Below are positions 8,530 to 17,395 of a DNA stretch of 60,731 bases, piece after piece; positions within the stretch are counted from its first letter, which is position 1; the number at the start of each line of letters is the position of its first letter. The DNA lies in contig JAFVXK010000010.1 in NCBI GenBank assembly GCA_017501175.1, positions 1 through 60,731 on the forward strand. Direction: 5' to 3'. The translations under genes were made by a program, and so were the position numbers. The stretch comes from Clostridia bacterium (lineage in GTDB: Bacteria > Bacillota_A > Clostridia > Oscillospirales > CAG-272). The notes beneath the pieces are model-generated. The model saw only the letters and a list, made by a program, of their open reading frames with translations. It did no database searches and was not told where the DNA came from.

Positions 8530-8544
8530 GTTAACGGTGTTAAC
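8530..8544. promoter_or_regulatory. Proposed TetR operator, aro-operon side
   Basis: GTTAACGGTGTTAAC is an inverted repeat with a 3-base centre. Read on the minus strand, TATGTTAACACCGTTAAC matches the tetR-side site at 8692-8709 in 17 of 18 positions. It begins about 10 bases downstream of the aro -10 box, overlapping the predicted transcription start and early leader. A bound dimer there would block initiation. Binding is inferred from position and symmetry. Confidence 0.7.
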
Positions 8545-8553
8545 ATATATTAT

Positions 8554-8581
8554 ATTATACTCCAACGGAGAGAAAAGTCAA
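8554..8581 (-). promoter_or_regulatory. Promoter of the aro operon
   Basis: On the minus strand TTGACT (8576-8581) and TATAAT (8554-8559) are separated by 16 bases, a good sigma-A-type promoter. The predicted start is near 8547. It faces away from the tetR promoter. Confidence 0.75.
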
Positions 8582-8650
8582 GGGTTTTGCGAATTTTTTT
8601 TGAATATTTTCTATATAAATTAGAAAATTTTACTATATTTCAAAAAGATA

Positions 8651-8679
8651 TTGCAATTTTGATAAGTATGTGATATAAT
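8651..8679 (+). promoter_or_regulatory. Promoter of the TetR-family gene
   Basis: TTGCAA (8651-8656), 17 bases, then a perfect TATAAT (8674-8679). The predicted start near 8686 places the second operator within the first transcribed bases. Confidence 0.75.
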
Positions 8680-8694
8680 TAGCTGTAATGTTAT

Positions 8695-8709
8695 GTTAAC
8701 ACCATTAAC
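8695..8709. promoter_or_regulatory. Proposed TetR operator, regulator side
   Basis: GTTAACACCATTAAC. It is preceded by TAT exactly as in the aro-side site read in its own transcription direction, so both sites share TATGTTAACACCRTTAAC. It lies between the -10 box and the Shine-Dalgarno of the regulator gene, consistent with autorepression. Confidence 0.7.
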
Positions 8710-8720
8710 ACGGAGGGAAT

Positions 8721-9299
8721 ATGGAAGAGCAGTTTTTTGAGGACGGCGTCAGAACTCGACTTATACTGTCGGGTATAGGTGAGCTTTGCTGTCACGGGGT
8801 CAGAGATTTTTCTCTCAGACGCGTCGCAATAGCCGCGCAGGTTTCCTGCGCCGCGCCGTACAGGCATTTTAAGGATAAGGACGAGCTCATACTCGAAATC
8901 ATAAGGTATATTTTTTCAAAGTGGCAGCTTCTTTGCCGCGAGATAGAGGAGATATATGCGGAAAATCCCGAAAGACTCCTCGTTGAGCTTGCCGCGGCAA
9001 ACGTCGGCTTCTGGGCTGCAAACGGGAACTTCCGTTCGGTGCTTATGCTTGAGGCAGGCGACGATGCGGCAGAGCGGGCGAGGGACGAGATGCGTCTTTT
9101 TGACGCTCCGATAATTTCGGCTGTTGCCCTTTTGGCTTCTGCGCGCGGATTTTCGAAGGAAAGGACCTCGGAGCTGGAGTTTTTCGCGACCTCGCTTATA
9201 TACGGAACGGTTATGCTCGTCATTTCGGGCAAGGTTTCGGGAACGGTTGAGGCTATCTCGGGGCTTCGCCGTCTTCTTGAAAAGGAAATAAATCGGTAG
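8721..9299 (+). CDS. TetR/AcrR-family regulator, probable repressor of the aro operon
   Basis: 192 residues. The N-terminal helix-turn-helix region (residues ~12-55) contains SLRRVAIAAQVSCAAPYRHFKDKDELI, typical of TetR proteins. The rest is helical and divergent, the ligand-binding and dimerisation part. GGAGGG precedes the ATG. It is transcribed divergently from pheA-aroF, and near-identical palindromes sit just downstream of both promoters. I infer that it represses both the aromatic amino-acid operon and itself. The ligand is unknown; an aromatic amino acid or pathway intermediate is a reasonable guess. TetR control of a complete aro operon is not a textbook arrangement. Confidence 0.85.
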   Translation: MEEQFFEDGVRTRLILSGIGELCCHGVRDFSLRRVAIAAQVSCAAPYRHFKDKDELILEIIRYIFSKWQLLCREIEEIYAENPERLLVELAAANVGFWAANGNFRSVLMLEAGDDAAERARDEMRLFDAPIISAVALLASARGFSKERTSELEFFATSLIYGTVMLVISGKVSGTVEAISGLRRLLEKEINR

Positions 9300-9328
9300 T
9301 ACGGAAAATATTCACAGCACCAGGAGAG

Positions 9329-9357
9329 TTGACAAATTACGGCGCTCGTGATAAAAT
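9329..9357 (+). promoter_or_regulatory. Promoter of mscS
   Basis: TTGACA (9329-9334), 17 bases, TAAAAT (9352-9357). AGGAGG follows at about 9377, before the ATG at 9391. Confidence 0.65.
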
Positions 9358-9390
9358 ATTGACGAGAAAAAAATTAGGAGGAAATACAAA

Positions 9391-10242
9391 ATGTTTTTAC
9401 TTGAAACGACAGCAGAGGGCAGTGCCGAGGCGGTTTTTAATAACGTCATTAACAGCATCGTCGGCTGGGTGACTACCGCGGGCGTAAGGCTTCTTATCGC
9501 CATCGTTATTCTTTTCGTGTCCTTTAAGGTGATAAACGCTATTGCAAGAAGGATAGAGAAGAAGGGCAATAAAGATAAATACGACAAGACTATAATGAAA
9601 ACGATTGCCTACATTTTCAAAATAGGTCTTAAGATTGTGATTGCTATATGCCTTGTCGGCTACGTCGGTATTGACACGTCGGGACTCACAGCGCTCGTAG
9701 CCTCGCTCGGTGTGTGTGCAGGTCTTGCCGTCAACGGAGCTCTTTCAAATCTTGCGGGCGGTGTTCTTCTGATACTCACCCGTCCCTTTAAGATTGACGA
9801 CTATATAGAGGCGCAGGGCTATTCGGGAACGGTTGAGGATATTCACATCACCAATACCCGACTCCGCACCCCCGACAACAAGGTCGTCTATATTCCAAAC
9901 GGCGCGCTTTCCACAGGAAATATCGTCAACTATTCAGAGAAGGACACGAGAAGAGTCGATTTTACCTTCTCCGTCGGCTACGGTGAGGACTTTGAGAGGG
10001 CAAAGACAGTCATCACCGATATCTGTAACGCCCACGAGCTCGTGCTTTCCGACCCCGAGCCATTCGTCAGAGTAAGTACCCACGCTGACAGCAGTATCAA
10101 TATCGTCGCTCGCGTCTGGGTAAAAAGCGCTGATTATTGGACGGTCAATTTCGATATACTTGAGTCGGTTAAGACCGAGTTCGATAAGCAAGGCATAAAG
10201 AAGCCCTATAACCAGCTCGACGTCCACGTCAAGAACGATTGA
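9391..10242 (+). CDS. mscS: Small-conductance mechanosensitive channel, MscS family
   Basis: Membrane channel that opens on turgor stress and releases solutes. 283 residues. Three hydrophobic segments are visible (~25-50, ~70-92, ~95-125). The third holds the Gly/Ala-rich pore helix LGVCAGLAVNGALSNLAGGVLLILTRPFKIDDYI. The cytoplasmic beta and alpha/beta domains follow (VEDIHITNTRLRTPDNKVVYIPNG). Length matches E. coli MscS (~286). It has its own promoter and a hairpin terminator downstream, so it is probably monocistronic. Confidence 0.93.
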   Translation: MFLLETTAEGSAEAVFNNVINSIVGWVTTAGVRLLIAIVILFVSFKVINAIARRIEKKGNKDKYDKTIMKTIAYIFKIGLKIVIAICLVGYVGIDTSGLTALVASLGVCAGLAVNGALSNLAGGVLLILTRPFKIDDYIEAQGYSGTVEDIHITNTRLRTPDNKVVYIPNGALSTGNIVNYSEKDTRRVDFTFSVGYGEDFERAKTVITDICNAHELVLSDPEPFVRVSTHADSSINIVARVWVKSADYWTVNFDILESVKTEFDKQGIKKPYNQLDVHVKND

Positions 10243-10263
10243 CAGAGCTGAATATATAAATTA

Positions 10264-10304
10264 AAGCAAGGATATCCGCCTAAAACGCAGGTATCCTTGC
10301 TTCT
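10264..10304. terminator. Bidirectional intrinsic terminator between mscS and pflA
   Basis: AAGCAAGGATA (10264-10274) pairs with TATCCTTGCTT (10292-10302). It lies between two convergent genes and probably serves both; the T tract is short on the plus strand. Confidence 0.6.
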
Positions 10305-10315
10305 TCGTTGTAAAG

Positions 10316-11020
10316 TTAAATAAAAAGCAGCTTTTCGAGCTTTTTCATTTCCTCAGCAGACGGCGTCGGCAGATTGGCGAAGGGAAAGTCTATTCCCAGC
10401 TTATCATACTTGACAGAGCAGACCTTGCGGAAGGGAAGAAGCTCGATTTTATCGACACAAGGGTGTACCCGTGTGATATTTTTGAGTCTTTCGATGCTTT
10501 CCCTCGTATCGTTGAGGGTGGGGATTATTACCTGACGCACCGTGGTTTTTATTCCCTCGCCGTCAAGATAATCAAGAAATGCAAGGGGCGCGTCAAGAGA
10601 GCAGCCTACGTATTTTCGGTATGAGGCGTCGTCGGTGTACTTGACGTCAAGCAGGACGCGGTCTGTCACAGAAAGAAGCTCCTGTACCTTATCGTTAAGA
10701 ATACTGCCCGAGGTGTCAAGGCAGGTGTTTATGCCTTCGCTCTTTGCAAGTGCGAACAGCTCTCTTGCAAACTCGGCTTGTAGGAGTGGCTCGCCGCCCG
10801 ATAGGGTAATTCCCCCCTCATCTCCGAAATATTCACGGAAGCGCAGGGCGCGCCCTATAAGCTCCTCTGCGGTATATTCCTTTCCGTCCGCGATATTCCA
10901 CGTATCAGGGTTATGACAGCACCCGCAGCGGAGATTGCACCCCGAGAGGAATATCACATAGCGAATTCCGGGGCCGTCGAGCGTGCCCATACTCTGTATC
11001 GAATGAACCTTTCCCGTCAT
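10316..11020 (-). CDS. pflA: Pyruvate formate-lyase-activating enzyme (radical SAM)
   Basis: Uses a 4Fe-4S cluster and S-adenosylmethionine to install the glycyl radical on PflB. About 234 residues. It shows [20 protein letters not shown], with the CxxxCxxC cluster motif followed by HNPDTW, and SGGEPLLQ. The ATG at 11020 overlaps the pflB stop as ATGA, favouring translational coupling; a GTG two codons upstream is an alternative. The downstream pflB-then-pflA order is the common arrangement. Confidence 0.95.
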   Translation of the reverse strand: MTGKVHSIQSMGTLDGPGIRYVIFLSGCNLRCGCCHNPDTWNIADGKEYTAEELIGRALRFREYFGDEGGITLSGGEPLLQAEFARELFALAKSEGINTCLDTSGSILNDKVQELLSVTDRVLLDVKYTDDASYRKYVGCSLDAPLAFLDYLDGEGIKTTVRQVIIPTLNDTRESIERLKNITRVHPCVDKIELLPFRKVCSVKYDKLGIDFPFANLPTPSAEEMKKLEKLLFI

Positions 11021-13248
11021 ACGCACTCGTGGAAGGTACGGCTGATAACCTCTCTTTGCTGCTCACGCGAGAGCTTGTTGAAGTTAACCGCGTAGCCTGA
11101 AACTCTGATAGTAAGGTTGGGGTAGTCCTCGGGATTTTCGTAGGCGCGCATAAGCGTTTCGCGGTTCATTACGTTTACGTTTATATGGTGAGCGCCCTTT
11201 TTGAAGTAGCCGTCGAGTATTCCGACAAGGTTGGCAATTCTCTCGTCCTCGCTTCTTCCGAGTGCCTCGGGAGTGATAGAGAAGGTATTTGAAACGCCGT
11301 CGCGGCAGTCGTCGTAGCTGATTTTAGCAACCGAGTTCAAGGACGCAAGCGCGCCGTTTTCCTCGCGGTTGTGCATAGGGTTAGCGCCGGGAGCAAAGGG
11401 AGCGGAGGCGCGTCTGCCGTCGGGGGTTGCGCCGGTATTTTTGCCGTACATAACGTTTGAGGTTATGGTAAGGATAGAGAGCGTGTGCTCTGCATTTCTG
11501 TACGCGGGAGTCTTGCGAAGCTCGGTGATGAATTTATGCGCGACGTCCCTTGCAATAAGGTCAACTCTGTCGTCGTCGTTGCCGAACTTGGGGAAATCTC
11601 CCTCGGTTTCAAAGTCGGTGATATAGCCGTTCTCGTCCTTTATGGGACGCACCTTTGCGTACTTGATAGCCGAGAGTGAGTCGGCAACAACAGAGTGTCC
11701 CGCAATACCAAACGCCATAAATCTGCCGACCTCGGTGTCGTGGAGCGCCATCTGCGTCTTTTCGTAGGCGTACTTATCGTGCATATAGTGAATGACGTTC
11801 ATCGTGTTGACGTAGAGCCTTGCGAGCCACGCCATATAGACGTCAAATCTCTCTGAAACCTCCTCGTAGTCGAGTACGTCAGAGGAAAGGGGCGTCATCT
11901 GCGGTCCTATATGCATTCCGCTTGTGGTATCGTATCCGCCGTTTATGGCGATAAGAAGAAGCTTTGCAAGGTTGGCTCTTGCGCCGAAGAACTGCATTTG
12001 CTTGCCGACCTTCATTGCCGAAACACAGCAGGCAATAGCGTAGTCGTCACCGTAGATAGGACGCATAAGGTCGTCAGACTCGTACTGAATAGAGTCTGTG
12101 TCGTGCGATACCTTGGCGCAGAAGCGCTTGAAGTGCTCGGGAAGCGAAGCCGACCAAAGCACAGTGAGGTTGGGCTCAGGCGACGAGCCGAGGGTATAGA
12201 GCGTGTTAAGTATGCGGTAGGAGCTCTTCGTTACGAGGGTTCTGCCGTCCTCGCCCATACCGCCGACAGCCTCGGTTATCCACATCGGGTCGCCGCCGAA
12301 AAGCTCGTTGTATTCGGGAGTACGCAGGTGTCTTGCAAGGCGGAGCTTGATAACGAAATCGTCCATAAGCTCCTGCGCGCCCTCCTCGGTGAGAGTGCCG
12401 CGCCTTATATCGCGCTCAATGTAAATATCAAAGAAGGTGCTTACTCTGCCAAGCGACATTGCCGCGCCGTTTTGCTCCTTTATCGCGCCAAGATAGGCAA
12501 AGTAGGTCCACTGGATAGCCTCGCGTGCGTTTGAGGCGGGGGCGGAGATGTCATATCCGTACATTGCCGCCATATCCTTGAGGTAGCCGAGGAATATTAT
12601 CTGGCGCGCCAGCTCCTCGTCAAGCCTTATGGTGTCGGCGCAAAAATCCTTGTTCTGAAGGGCTTTTTTGTCGTTTTTCTTCTCCTCGATAAGCTTGTCT
12701 ATGCCGTAGAGGGCAACACGGCGGTAGTCGCCGATAATTCTGCCTCTGCCGTATGCGTCGGGAAGTCCCGTGATAACGTGGCACTTTCGCGCCGCACGCA
12801 TCTCGTCGGTATATGCGCGGAAAACGCCGTCATTGTGCGTCGTCTTGTAGCGGAACTCCTCCTCTACCTTACGGCTGAGCTTGTAGCCGTAAGCCTCGCA
12901 CGCCTGACGCGCCATTCTTATACCGCCAAAGGGGTTTACGCCGCGCTTTAGGGGTCTGTTCGTCTGAAGTCCGACGATAAGCTCGTTTTCCTTATCCACG
13001 TAGCCGGGAGCGTATGCGGTAAGCGAGGATACCGTGTCGGTGTCAATGTCGAAAACTCCGCCAAACTGCCTTTCCATAGCGAAAAGACCGTTCACCTTTT
13101 TCATAAGCGCCCCCGTTCTCTCGGTAGCGCCGGCAAGGAAGGAAGCATCTCCCGTATATTCGGTGTAGTTCTTCTGAATGAAATCGCGTACGTTTATTTC
13201 GCTCTGCCACGCTCCGCTGACAAAGCCCTCCCAATTATCGTGATGCAT
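11017..13248 (-). CDS. pflB: Formate C-acetyltransferase (pyruvate formate-lyase)
   Basis: Glycyl-radical enzyme cleaving pyruvate with CoA to acetyl-CoA and formate under anaerobiosis. 743 residues. The adjacent catalytic cysteines are in IACCVSAM (~406-407) and the radical glycine is in RVSGYAVNF (~718), both as in true PFL rather than other glycyl-radical enzymes. GAGGAA precedes the ATG. The leader carries a ZTP riboswitch and terminator, so expression should rise when ZTP accumulates, i.e. when 10-formyl-tetrahydrofolate is scarce. This makes sense because formate feeds formyl-folate. Confidence 0.97.
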   Translation of the reverse strand: MHHDNWEGFVSGAWQSEINVRDFIQKNYTEYTGDASFLAGATERTGALMKKVNGLFAMERQFGGVFDIDTDTVSSLTAYAPGYVDKENELIVGLQTNRPLKRGVNPFGGIRMARQACEAYGYKLSRKVEEEFRYKTTHNDGVFRAYTDEMRAARKCHVITGLPDAYGRGRIIGDYRRVALYGIDKLIEEKKNDKKALQNKDFCADTIRLDEELARQIIFLGYLKDMAAMYGYDISAPASNAREAIQWTYFAYLGAIKEQNGAAMSLGRVSTFFDIYIERDIRRGTLTEEGAQELMDDFVIKLRLARHLRTPEYNELFGGDPMWITEAVGGMGEDGRTLVTKSSYRILNTLYTLGSSPEPNLTVLWSASLPEHFKRFCAKVSHDTDSIQYESDDLMRPIYGDDYAIACCVSAMKVGKQMQFFGARANLAKLLLIAINGGYDTTSGMHIGPQMTPLSSDVLDYEEVSERFDVYMAWLARLYVNTMNVIHYMHDKYAYEKTQMALHDTEVGRFMAFGIAGHSVVADSLSAIKYAKVRPIKDENGYITDFETEGDFPKFGNDDDRVDLIARDVAHKFITELRKTPAYRNAEHTLSILTITSNVMYGKNTGATPDGRRASAPFAPGANPMHNREENGALASLNSVAKISYDDCRDGVSNTFSITPEALGRSEDERIANLVGILDGYFKKGAHHINVNVMNRETLMRAYENPEDYPNLTIRVSGYAVNFNKLSREQQREVISRTFHECV

Positions 13249-13295
13249 ATATATTCCTCTCTTTCATTTATCCTCTAAAGCCAAGCCCAAGGGGC

Positions 13296-13392
13296 AAAAA
13301 AGGCAAACCAGCAAAAAGCTGATTTGCCCAGACGGTCGGCATTATTCCTCTGCACTCCCTCGGGGTAATCCCCGTAACCGTCAGTCGCACAG
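13296..13392 (-). ncRNA. ZTP riboswitch (pfl motif) with intrinsic terminator, upstream of pflB
   Basis: Read on the minus strand, the leader has GCGACTGACGG, a small GGGG/CCCC hairpin, then ATGCCGACCGTCTGGGC. ACGG and CCGT pair and the CCGNCTGGGC signature is that of the ZTP/pfl aptamer. Directly after it, GGCAAATCAGC (13318-13328) pairs with GCTGGTTTGCC (13302-13312), ending in six Us. This is an intrinsic terminator overlapping the 3' end of the aptamer. In this family, ZTP binding favours read-through. No covariance search was possible. Confidence 0.85.
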
Positions 13393-13407
13393 AAGCTTGG
13401 TATATAC

Positions 13408-13436
13408 ATTGTATCACATATTTTTTCCGTTGTCAA
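13408..13436 (-). promoter_or_regulatory. Promoter of pflB-pflA
   Basis: On the minus strand TTGACA (13431-13436), 17 bases, TACAAT (13408-13413). The predicted start near 13401 lies just upstream of the ZTP aptamer. Confidence 0.75.
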
Positions 13437-13506
13437 TAAGTGAGAGGGAAAAAGAAATAACATTCTGGCGGTAATATGACAAAATTCAGGGAAAATTTAC
13501 AAGCTT

Positions 13507-14628
13507 CTATCTTTTCGCAAGATATTTTCTCATATCGACAGCGCAGGCAAGAAGAATAATAAGACCCTTTATTATATATAGCATATTCTGGTCAACCGAG
13601 AGGAAGTTAAGACCTACAAAAATTATCTGAAGGAGAAGAACGCCGACGACGATACCGCTTATCTTTCCCGTGCCGCCGACGAAGGAAACTCCGCCGATAA
13701 CGCAGGCGGCGATAGCATCGCTCTCGTAGTTAAGACCTGTGTAGGACGCAGACGAGCCGATTCTCGCGCTCTCGATAAAGCCGGTGATGCCGTACATTAT
13801 GCCGGCAAGCACGAATACCCCGACGATAGTGCGGAAGACGTTAACGCCCGACACGTTTGCCGCCTCCTCGTTTGAGCCTACGGCAAACATATTTTTTCCA
13901 AACACGGTTTTGTTCCAGATTACCCACATAACAGCGGTGATTATGAGAGAGTAGAGAACGTATTTCGGCACGGCTATTCCCGAAATCCTGAAAAGAGGGC
14001 CGCTGACGAAGTCGAGAAACTTCGGGTCGAGTCCCGAGAGCGTCTGACCGCCATTTCCGCCTATTTGCAGATAGAGAAGCGTCGCTCCGAAAATGATAAG
14101 CTGGGTTGATAGGGTGACGATAAACGGGTGAAGCTTGAATTTAGCAACGAAAAAGCCGTTTATAAATCCGATAATCGCGCCGACGAGGGTTACCGCCATT
14201 ATAACTACGAATATCGGCATTGTGGGAAGTCCCTCAAACATCTTGTTTGCATATCCCGTGCTTTGAAGAAGAGAGGCGGCAATACAGGCGGTAAGCCCTA
14301 CGGCACGTCCCGCGGAAATGTCCGTTCCCGTCAGCACTATCGCGCCTCCGATGCCGAGCGCAATGGGAAGCCTTGCCGCAGTCAGCGATATAATATTCAC
14401 TATGGAAGCAACCGAGAGAAATCTCGGCTCTCGTATGGCAATAAATATTACTGCCGCGAGTATGATTATAAACATCGCGCGGTCAAGGAGCATATCCTTG
14501 ACGTATATTGCCTTTTCTCTTTTGCCAAGCGACTTAAAATTTTCCCAATCCGCCTTTACCGAGGAAAAGCGTTCACCAAGCCTATTCATTCCTCTGACGA
14601 AAAAGCCGTCGTTCATTTTTTTATCCAT
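13507..14628 (-). CDS. mglC: Galactose/ribose-type ABC transporter permease
   Basis: Inner-membrane permease of a carbohydrate-uptake-2 (CUT2) importer. 373 residues with about ten hydrophobic segments. The N-terminal extension (~45 residues) is charged and hydrophilic. GTDISAGRAVGL and AAC(V)IGGVSFVGGTGKISG are typical of MglC/RbsC proteins. The open frame extends upstream through the mglA 3' end. I chose the ATG at 14628, 7 bases after the mglA stop, although its Shine-Dalgarno is weak; an ATG four codons later is an alternative. Substrate is inferred from the binding protein. Confidence 0.88.
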   Translation of the reverse strand: MDKKMNDGFFVRGMNRLGERFSSVKADWENFKSLGKREKAIYVKDMLLDRAMFIIILAAVIFIAIREPRFLSVASIVNIISLTAARLPIALGIGGAIVLTGTDISAGRAVGLTACIAASLLQSTGYANKMFEGLPTMPIFVVIMAVTLVGAIIGFINGFFVAKFKLHPFIVTLSTQLIIFGATLLYLQIGGNGGQTLSGLDPKFLDFVSGPLFRISGIAVPKYVLYSLIITAVMWVIWNKTVFGKNMFAVGSNEEAANVSGVNVFRTIVGVFVLAGIMYGITGFIESARIGSSASYTGLNYESDAIAACVIGGVSFVGGTGKISGIVVGVLLLQIIFVGLNFLSVDQNMLYIIKGLIILLACAVDMRKYLAKR

Positions 14629-14635
14629 ATTAAAA

Positions 14636-16135
14636 TCAGGCGAATTTTGCCGCCAGCTCCATAATTTTTTCCTGGGTGGCAGAGGCGGCTGAAAGCTCTC
14701 CCGCAATCCGCCCTCCGCTCATAACTATAATTCTGTCGCATACGCCGAGAAGCTCGGGCATTTCCGAGGAAACCATAATAATGCCCTTTTTCTGCTTCTT
14801 CAGCTTTATGAGAAGCTCGTATATTTCATATTTTGCTCCGACGTCGATGCCGCGAGTGGGCTCGTCGAGCAAGAGCACGTCAGGCTCTGTGAGAAGCCAC
14901 CTGCCGAGGATTACCTTTTGCTGATTTCCGCCCGAAAGCGTACCTATTCTCGTTTTCTGTCCTGCCGTTTTCACGCGCATATCGCGTATGCATTTGTCGG
15001 TTGCGAGAGCGCGCCGCTTCTCGTTCAAAAAGGAGAAGGTAGAGAAGCTCTCAAGGCTCGACACCGTTGCGTTTTCCCGTATATTCAGTATTCCGAATAT
15101 ACCGCCGCGCCGTCTTTCCTCGGTAAGAAGGGCGAAGCCGTTTTTCTTTGCCCTTTCGGGACTTGAGTTTTTTATTTGCTGCTCGCGAAGGTATATTTCT
15201 CCGCTCTTTAGCCTCGACAGTCCGAAAAGAGCCTCGAGAAGCTCGGTGCGCCCCGAGCCGTCAAGTCCGGCGATACCGAGAATTTCGCCCTCGCGAAGCG
15301 TAAATGATGCATCGCGAAGAATGGAATATTCTCCTGTAAGCCCGTCGGCTCTTAGCAAAATCTCACCGCGCGCGTCCTCGTAGGGTGGGTATCTGTTGGA
15401 GAGCTCTCTGCCGACCATCAGCTTGATTATCTCGTCGGTGGTGATGTCCTTTGCCGAGCGCGTTTCGATGTGCCGTCCGTCGCGCATTACAGTTACCTCG
15501 TCGGATATGCGGAGTATCTCCGCCATCTTGTGTGAGATGTAGATTATTCCGCACCCGCGCGCCTTGAGCATATCAATTATCCCAAAAAGCCGTTCTGCCT
15601 CCTCCTCGGTTAGTGACGAGGTGGGTTCGTCAAAGACTATAAGCTTTGCATTATAGGACGCCGCCTTTGCTATCTCTGCCATCTGCCTTTCGGACACCGA
15701 GAGCTCCTCGGTTTTTGCCTCGGGGTTAATTTTTACGCCAAGCTCCGAAAAAAGCTTGGCTGTGCGTCTGTTCATCTCGGCGTCGCGCGTAAAAGGCAGA
15801 TAGGGCGATACGGTAGGGAAGCGCCCAAGCCAGATATTTTCGGCAACCGTGAGCTTTAATGCTTGGTTAAGCTCCTGATGTACCATAGCGACGCCGTGGC
15901 GCAGAGCATCGGCAGAGCTTTTGAAGTCCACCTCGCGCCCGTCAAGAAGTATCCGCCCCGAGTCCTTTGAATACACTCCGAAAAGGCATTTCATAAGCGT
16001 GGATTTTCCCGCGCCGTTTTCACCCATCAAGGCGTGCACCGTTCCCGCCTTAACTGTAAGCGAGGCTCCGTCCAACGCCTTCACGCCGGGGAAGCTCTTG
16101 CTTATATTCTCCATTACCAGAAGCTCGTTTGACAT
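14636..16135 (-). CDS. mglA: Galactose-type ABC transporter ATP-binding protein (two ABC domains)
   Basis: Couples ATP hydrolysis to sugar import. 499 residues, the usual length, with tandem nucleotide-binding domains. Domain 1 has Walker A GENGAGKST, signature LSVSERQM and Walker B LIVFDEPTSSLT. Domain 2 has GLDGSGRTE in place of a canonical Walker A, signature LSGGNQQK and LLLDEPTRGID. This asymmetry is normal in the family. The upstream open frame overlaps mglB; the ATG at 16135 (MSNELLVMENISKSFPG) is 7 bases after the mglB stop and begins the domain correctly. Confidence 0.93.
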   Translation of the reverse strand: MSNELLVMENISKSFPGVKALDGASLTVKAGTVHALMGENGAGKSTLMKCLFGVYSKDSGRILLDGREVDFKSSADALRHGVAMVHQELNQALKLTVAENIWLGRFPTVSPYLPFTRDAEMNRRTAKLFSELGVKINPEAKTEELSVSERQMAEIAKAASYNAKLIVFDEPTSSLTEEEAERLFGIIDMLKARGCGIIYISHKMAEILRISDEVTVMRDGRHIETRSAKDITTDEIIKLMVGRELSNRYPPYEDARGEILLRADGLTGEYSILRDASFTLREGEILGIAGLDGSGRTELLEALFGLSRLKSGEIYLREQQIKNSSPERAKKNGFALLTEERRRGGIFGILNIRENATVSSLESFSTFSFLNEKRRALATDKCIRDMRVKTAGQKTRIGTLSGGNQQKVILGRWLLTEPDVLLLDEPTRGIDVGAKYEIYELLIKLKKQKKGIIMVSSEMPELLGVCDRIIVMSGGRIAGELSAASATQEKIMELAAKFA

Positions 16136-16142
16136 TAATGCT

Positions 16143-17210
16143 TTATTCTTCTCCCGTGTAAACCGAATAGGGAATATTGACGCGCCACTTTCCAACGTGG
16201 TTTTTCTCGTCAATTCCCGAGAGGGCGTCAAGCCCCGCCATATAGTTTTTTGCGATTTTGAGAATAGCCGCCGCCATTCCCTCGCCGTCCTGCTTTACGG
16301 TTCCCGTCATAGCGCCCGATTTTATCTTTGCCCTTGCCGCGTCGGTTGCGTCAATGCCGAAAACGGGTATGGTTCTGCCGCCCGATTTGTTGTAGCCCGC
16401 CTCCTCAAGCGCGGATATAGCACCGAGCGCCATCTCGTCGTTGTTGGCTATTACGAGCTCCACCATATTGCCGTTTTTCTCGCTGTATCCCGAGAGAATT
16501 GTTTTCATATGGTCGTTTGCCGCCGCGTTTGACCATGTTCCGTTCTGGTCAACGAGATATTTGCTCGCGTTTTTCGAGTCGTAAAAGACGAGAGCCGGCT
16601 TTCCTGCCTTGGTGAGAATCGCGCTCGCGTCCTCAGCGCCGTATTTAGTTCTTGCCTCAGCCTCGGCGTTGCCCTGCTGACCCTTGAACATAACGTAGCT
16701 TATCTTTCCGTCACCGTTTATATCAATTTTGTCGTAGTTTTCAAGGACGTACTCTCCGACAAGCTCGCCCTGAAGATGCCCCGCCATTTCGTAATCCGTA
16801 CCGACGAAAACGCACTTGTCGTAGGAGGACACGACCTCCTCGCTCACCGAGCGGTTGAAGAATATTACGGGAATACCCACGGCACTTGCCTTGGAAATGA
16901 TGTTTTTTGCCGCGTCGTCAGAGCCCGTGTCGACTATATTGACAACAAGCATAGACGAGCCCTTTGCAATAGCGGTATCCACCTGCTCTGTCTGAGTGGT
17001 CTGGTTGCCGTTTGCGTCGTAGTTGTTGTAAACTATTCCTTCCTCTTTAAATAGCTTGTCGAGTGCGCCCCTAACGCTTGAAATGTAGGTATCGCTGTAC
17101 GTGTAGTAGAACACCGATATTTCACCGCGCTCGCCGCCCGCACAGCTGCAGGACGGAAGCAGAGTAAGCGAAAGCGCCAAAACAGTAATAAAACAAAGAA
17201 TTTTTCTCAT
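16143..17210 (-). CDS. mglB: Galactose/glucose-binding lipoprotein of ABC transporter
   Basis: Extracellular substrate-binding protein anchored as a lipoprotein. 355 residues: signal peptide, then lipobox LLPSC (cysteine ~21). The mature part is a type I periplasmic-binding fold. An EF-hand-like calcium loop DINGDGKIS near residues 158-166 is characteristic of MglB and supports galactose or glucose as ligand. GGGAGG precedes the ATG. It is first in the mglB-mglA-mglC operon. No adjacent sugar regulator or sensor kinase is present, and I could not place a convincing promoter in the 185-base divergent region. Confidence 0.92.
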   Translation of the reverse strand: MRKILCFITVLALSLTLLPSCSCAGGERGEISVFYYTYSDTYISSVRGALDKLFKEEGIVYNNYDANGNQTTQTEQVDTAIAKGSSMLVVNIVDTGSDDAAKNIISKASAVGIPVIFFNRSVSEEVVSSYDKCVFVGTDYEMAGHLQGELVGEYVLENYDKIDINGDGKISYVMFKGQQGNAEAEARTKYGAEDASAILTKAGKPALVFYDSKNASKYLVDQNGTWSNAAANDHMKTILSGYSEKNGNMVELVIANNDEMALGAISALEEAGYNKSGGRTIPVFGIDATDAARAKIKSGAMTGTVKQDGEGMAAAILKIAKNYMAGLDALSGIDEKNHVGKWRVNIPYSVYTGEE

Positions 17211-17337
17211 TTTAACCTCCCAAAATACAAAATCAAAATCAGGCGAGATTTTTCGCCCATTTCACAAGGCTATTTTTGCCACGGTAAAGAAATAATATTC
17301 GATAAGTGCCGTTAAAAAAGTAATTTTCAAAAACATC

Positions 17338-17366
17338 TTGCAAAAGGGACTATCAAATGGTAAAAT
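17338..17366 (+). promoter_or_regulatory. Promoter of the COG2509-type flavoprotein gene
   Basis: TTGCAA (17338-17343), 17 bases, TAAAAT (17361-17366). It lies in the 185-base divergent region with mglB. Confidence 0.6.
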
Positions 17367-17395
17367 ATAAATGAAGAAAAAAGGCGGCAGGAAAA

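Noticed and set aside
8510..8720. T-box or amino-acid attenuator in front of the aro operon
   Set aside because: The leader is only about 40 bases with no T-box signature or terminator; palindromic operators explain it better.
11911..12534. 207-residue plus-strand ORF inside pflB
   Set aside because: Antisense shadow of a well-conserved enzyme; no homology pattern.
13275..13463. 62-residue minus-strand ORF upstream of pflB
   Set aside because: It lies over the ZTP riboswitch, terminator and promoter; no ribosome site or family likeness.
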